Source of the DNA: CBDCYN01 sp965224205
Lineage (GTDB): Bacteria; Planctomycetota; Phycisphaerae; Phycisphaerales; Phycisphaeraceae
Assembly: GCA_965224205.1 (NCBI GenBank)
Contig: CBDCYN010000013.1
Coordinates: forward strand, 62,001 to 126,000
Direction of reading: 5' to 3'
DNA: 64,000 nt
Shown: piece by piece, positions 61,286-64,000 of the stretch
How positions within the stretch are numbered: position 1 is the first letter of the stretch
How the letters are laid out: the number at the start of each line of letters is the position of its first letter
The notes under the pieces: model-generated
Database searches by the model: none
Seen by the model: the letters and a program-made list of their open reading frames with translations, nothing else
What the model was told of the DNA's origin: nothing
Position numbers and translations under genes: made by a program

Positions 61286-61966
61286 ATGCCCGCAGCGATC
61301 CTAGGACGAAAGATCGGGATGACCCGGCTCTACGATGAATCCGGCAAGGACGTGCCGGTGACGGTGATCGCGGCTGGGCCTTGCTACGTCACGCAGATCA
61401 AGACCCAAGAAACCGATGGGTACGACGCGGTGCAGCTGGGCTTTGAAGACATCAAACCCCGCAACTCGACTGTCCCGGTCATCGCCCACGACGCCAAATC
61501 CGGGTTAGCCCCCAAGCGGGCCCACCGTGAGTTCCGGGTCAGCGCCCAGGAAGCAGGGGCGCTAGAGCTGGGGCAGGTCGTGACGGTCGAAGCTTTTGAT
61601 GAGGTGAAGTACGTCGACGTCACCAGCACCAGCAAGGGCAAGGGTTACGCGGGGACGATGAAACGCTGGGGTTTCAAGGGCCAGCTAGCGACCCACGGCG
61701 TGGAGCGCAAGCACCGGTCGCCGGGTTCGGTCGGGGGCCGGTCGAGCAACCTGGGCACCGGTAAGCCGAAGAAAGGCATCAAGATGTCGGGCCAGCTGGG
61801 CAACGTGCGGGTAACCGTGCGCAGCCTGCCGGTGATCGGTCGCGACAAGGACAAAAACCTGATCTACGTCAAAGGCCCGATCCCCGGAGCCAACCGGAGT
61901 TTGGTCGCGGTCGGTGAGGCCAAGAGGTTGAATAAATCCAAGGCATTGTCGCTTAAGGCGTCATGA
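61286..61966 (+). CDS. rplC: 50S ribosomal protein L3
   Basis: A 226-residue protein: ILGRKIGMTRLYDESGKDVPVTVIAAGPCYVTQIKT at the N-terminus, then the long loop region (RWGFKGQLATHGVERKHRSPGSVGGRSSNLGTGKPKKGIKMSGQLGNVRVTVRSL) that reaches the peptidyl transferase centre, and IYVKGPIPGANRSLVAV. Spacing of about 70 bases after rpsJ, same strand. The internal region is longer than in E. coli L3. Confidence 0.97.
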   Translation: MPAAILGRKIGMTRLYDESGKDVPVTVIAAGPCYVTQIKTQETDGYDAVQLGFEDIKPRNSTVPVIAHDAKSGLAPKRAHREFRVSAQEAGALELGQVVTVEAFDEVKYVDVTSTSKGKGYAGTMKRWGFKGQLATHGVERKHRSPGSVGGRSSNLGTGKPKKGIKMSGQLGNVRVTVRSLPVIGRDKDKNLIYVKGPIPGANRSLVAVGEAKRLNKSKALSLKAS

Positions 61967-62084
61967 TCTATAAGACGTGGTCGCGGGCCAGCCGTTGGTA
62001 GACATTAGAATTAGATAGAAAAAAAAGTAGATAGAAGAAGCAAGAGATCACGAAACGAACTCGAACCCCAACGTTACCTTAGTC

Positions 62085-62723
62085 ATGATTACGATCCCCG
62101 TTCATAACGCCCAAGGTCAGCAGGTCGACCAGCTGGAGATAGACGAGCAGCTGCTGGGCGGGCAGGTGCGGGCGTCGTTGCTGAAGCAGGCGTATGTCCG
62201 GTTCCACGCCAATCGCCGCCAGGGCAGCGCCGCGACCAAGAGTCGTGGTTTGGTCGAGGGCTCGACCCGTAAGCTCTACCGGCAGAAGGGCACCGGCAAC
62301 GCCCGGCGGGGGCCGATCCGCACCAACATCATGCGTGGCGGGGGGCACGGCCACAATAAGCGGCCCAAGTCCTGGCGGCAGAGGATGCCTAAGAAGATGC
62401 GGCGGCTGGCCAATCGCAACGCGCTGCTGGCCAAAGCGGTTGATGGTGAGATCAAGCTGGTCGAGGGGTTCGAATTTGACCGCCCCAGCACGAAACAGTT
62501 CGCCTCGCTGCTCGGGAACCTCGGGATCAACCGTACTTGCCTGGTGGCGCTGACTACCGGTGACTCTCACGAGGCGCGGTCGGCAGCGAATCTCGAGCAC
62601 GTGAACCTCACCGCGGTCGACCGGCTCAACGCGTTTGATCTGCTCAACCACCGCTACCTGCTGGCGGAAAAGAAAGCCCTCGAAGGCTGGATCCAGCGGT
62701 CGGCAGCTGGGGACGGATCATGA
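62085..62723 (+). CDS. rplD: 50S ribosomal protein L4
   Basis: A 212-residue protein with ITIPVHNAQGQQVDQLEIDE at the start, the exit-tunnel loop SRGLVEGSTRKLYRQKGTGNARRGPIRTNIMRGGGHGHNKRPKSWRQRMPKKMRRLANRNALLAK, and the C-terminal Rossmann-like part. L4 lines the nascent-peptide tunnel and in some bacteria represses its own operon. The stop overlaps the rplW start (ATGA). Confidence 0.97.
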   Translation: MITIPVHNAQGQQVDQLEIDEQLLGGQVRASLLKQAYVRFHANRRQGSAATKSRGLVEGSTRKLYRQKGTGNARRGPIRTNIMRGGGHGHNKRPKSWRQRMPKKMRRLANRNALLAKAVDGEIKLVEGFEFDRPSTKQFASLLGNLGINRTCLVALTTGDSHEARSAANLEHVNLTAVDRLNAFDLLNHRYLLAEKKALEGWIQRSAAGDGS

Positions 62724-63004
62724 CGCTGCACGCCACCCAGATCATCAAGCGGCACCTGGTCACCGAGAAGTGCGCCTGGGAGGGCGCTGCGCGGAACCGC
62801 TACAGCTTCTTGGTCGACCTGCGCGCGGATAAACACCAGATCCGAGACGCGATCCGGGAGATCTACAAGGTGCGCGTGGTCAAGGTCAGCACGCTGGTCC
62901 GCAAGGGCAAGTCTTACCGTACACGCCACGGGTATACGCAATCGGGCAGCTGGAAGAAGGCGATTGTTCAGCTCCACCCCGATGATAAACTGGATCTGTT
63001 CTGA
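62720..63004 (+). CDS. rplW: 50S ribosomal protein L23
   Basis: A 94-residue protein: TQIIKRHLVTEKCAWEGAARNRYSFLVDLRADKHQIRDAIREIYKVRVVKVSTLVRKGKSYRTRHGYTQSGSWKKAIVQL. L23 sits at the tunnel exit and docks trigger factor and the signal recognition particle. It overlaps rplD by four bases and is followed after about 160 bases by rplB. Confidence 0.96.
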   Translation: MTLHATQIIKRHLVTEKCAWEGAARNRYSFLVDLRADKHQIRDAIREIYKVRVVKVSTLVRKGKSYRTRHGYTQSGSWKKAIVQLHPDDKLDLF

Positions 63005-63162
63005 TGGCGTGTGCGGACGACCATGGGGTGGACCGGGTGTCGAGGGTAAGCCGGTGCGGTGGCCCTCAGAGGTTTATGGTTTAGGATGTTGGGTGCCGCC
63101 CTCTAGGCAGCCCATAATTGGCCGTCACCGCGTTGAAGGCTTGGTATAGTTGGTATAGAACG

Positions 63163-64000
63163 ATGGCGATACGAGTTTACAATAAGACCAGCGCAGGGCG
63201 GCGTAACGCCTCCGTGAACCTTTATTCTGAGGTCACGAAGACGAACCCGGAGAAAACGCTGCTGCGCCCTAAGACCAAGAAAGGCGGGCGCAATCACCAT
63301 GGGGTGATCACCCAGCGGCGCATCGGCGGCGGGGCCAAGCAGCGGTACCGCGTCATTGATTTTGGGCGAAACAAGCTAGACGTGACCGGCACGGTCATCG
63401 GCATCGAGTACGACCCCAACCGGACGTGCAACATCGCGTTGATTGAATACGAAGACGGGGAGAAGAGGTACATCCTCGCCCCGGTCGGTCTGACCGACGG
63501 TGACACGATCGTCGCCAGCAACGAGCCCGTGGAACCCAAGGCCGGCAACGCGATGCCGCTTCGGGCGATCCCCGCCGGGTTGTTCGTGCACAACATCGAG
63601 CTGGTCCCTGGCAAGGGCGGCCAGATGTGCCGGGCCGCGGGGTCGTTGGCGAGATTGACCAACAAAGAGGGCAGATGGGCGACACTGGTGTTCCCTTCGG
63701 GAGAGATCCGCCAGGTGTCGGTGAACTGTCGGGCGACCATCGGGCAGGTCGGCAACACGGATCATCAGAACGTCAAGCTCGGCAAAGCCGGTCGCAACCG
63801 TCACCGCGGGGTGCGGCCGCACGTGCGGGGCGTCGCGATGAACCACCACGACCACCCCATGGGCGGCGGCGACGGCCGCAGCAAGGGCAACCGCACGCCG
63901 GCGTCCCCTTCGGGCGTCGGGGCCAAGGGCGGCCGCACCCGTGCCAAGACCAAGCCGTCGAATAAACGTATCCTTCGGCGGCGGTTTAGCAAACGATATG
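63163..64000 (+). CDS. rplB: 50S ribosomal protein L2, cut by the window edge
   Basis: 279 codons are visible with no stop before the edge: MAIRVYNKTSAGRRNASVN, RNHHGVITQRRIGGGAKQRYRVIDF, GLFVHNIELVPGKGGQMCRAAGSLARLTNKEGRWATLVFPSGEIRQV, and the GVRPHVRGVAMNHHDHPMGGGDGRSKGN motif with the conserved His-Pro region near the peptidyl transferase centre. L2 is normally about 275-285 aa, so only a few residues are probably missing. Confidence 0.96.
   Translation, partial: MAIRVYNKTSAGRRNASVNLYSEVTKTNPEKTLLRPKTKKGGRNHHGVITQRRIGGGAKQRYRVIDFGRNKLDVTGTVIGIEYDPNRTCNIALIEYEDGEKRYILAPVGLTDGDTIVASNEPVEPKAGNAMPLRAIPAGLFVHNIELVPGKGGQMCRAAGSLARLTNKEGRWATLVFPSGEIRQVSVNCRATIGQVGNTDHQNVKLGKAGRNRHRGVRPHVRGVAMNHHDHPMGGGDGRSKGNRTPASPSGVGAKGGRTRAKTKPSNKRILRRRFSKRY

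Overview
This window looks like the chromosome of a planctomycete, most likely of the class Phycisphaerae. The signs are a GC-rich genome with long antisense shadow ORFs, two secreted proteins with dockerin-like repeats and PEP-CTERM tails, a type II secretion operon with minimal or fused inner-membrane subunits, a formylmethanofuran-type C1 gene (fhcA), and abundant short hairpin repeats between genes. The taxon is inferred from gene content; no rRNA gene lies in the window and I found no tRNA.

Layout. 1-5.7 kb: a partial DUF2752 membrane protein, a secreted protein, rpsU, a membrane pyrophosphatase (hppA) with a large insertion, and rsfS. 5.8-9.5 kb: fhcA overlapping an ATP-grasp gene, then thiD on the other strand. 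9.6-16.8 kb: a subtilase-like membrane protein, a TPR protein, an amtB-glnK pair behind a candidate sigma-54 promoter, and a BshC-like protein overlapping a glycosyltransferase. 16.9-23.9 kb: rsmA/ksgA, mutL, trpG/pabA, an acyltransferase, a lipoprotein, arsC and a class III aminotransferase. 24.5-33.6 kb: two paralogous PEP-CTERM/dockerin proteins, one 632 aa and one 2245 aa. The larger consists mostly of beta-type repeats, and its HExxH-like site is broken.

33.9-45.3 kb: one minus-strand operon of twelve genes, gspD-E-F-G-H-I-J-K-C-L-M plus a TPR lipoprotein, mostly with overlapping stops and starts. It plausibly exports proteins such as those encoded next to it. 45.9-53.4 kb: an Rrf2 regulator, bioF, an HU protein, a DksA-like protein with a histone-H1-like tail, a SAM-cleaving DUF62 enzyme, and a GDP-mannose-3,5-epimerase-like enzyme. 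53.9-60.5 kb: rpoN, recR, a PAS/GAF/receiver protein with a degenerate kinase region, an RsmB-like methyltransferase, and a bifunctional-nuclease-domain protein. 60.9-64 kb: the start of the S10 ribosomal operon (rpsJ, rplC, rplD, rplW, rplB cut by the window edge).

Nitrogen genes and the sigma factor fit together: rpoN is present, and a GG-N10-GC element lies upstream of amtB-glnK. The GlnK lacks the usual uridylylation tyrosine.

The least explained content is non-coding. At least four families of short repeats, named here R1 to R4, fill the intergenic spaces. R1 is about 100 bp and has about seven copies. R2 is a 119 bp MITE-like element with two inverted copies about 97 percent identical. 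R3 and R4 are long hairpins. Three of the families sit end to end at 51.14-51.57 kb, and some copies supply the start or stop region of neighbouring genes.
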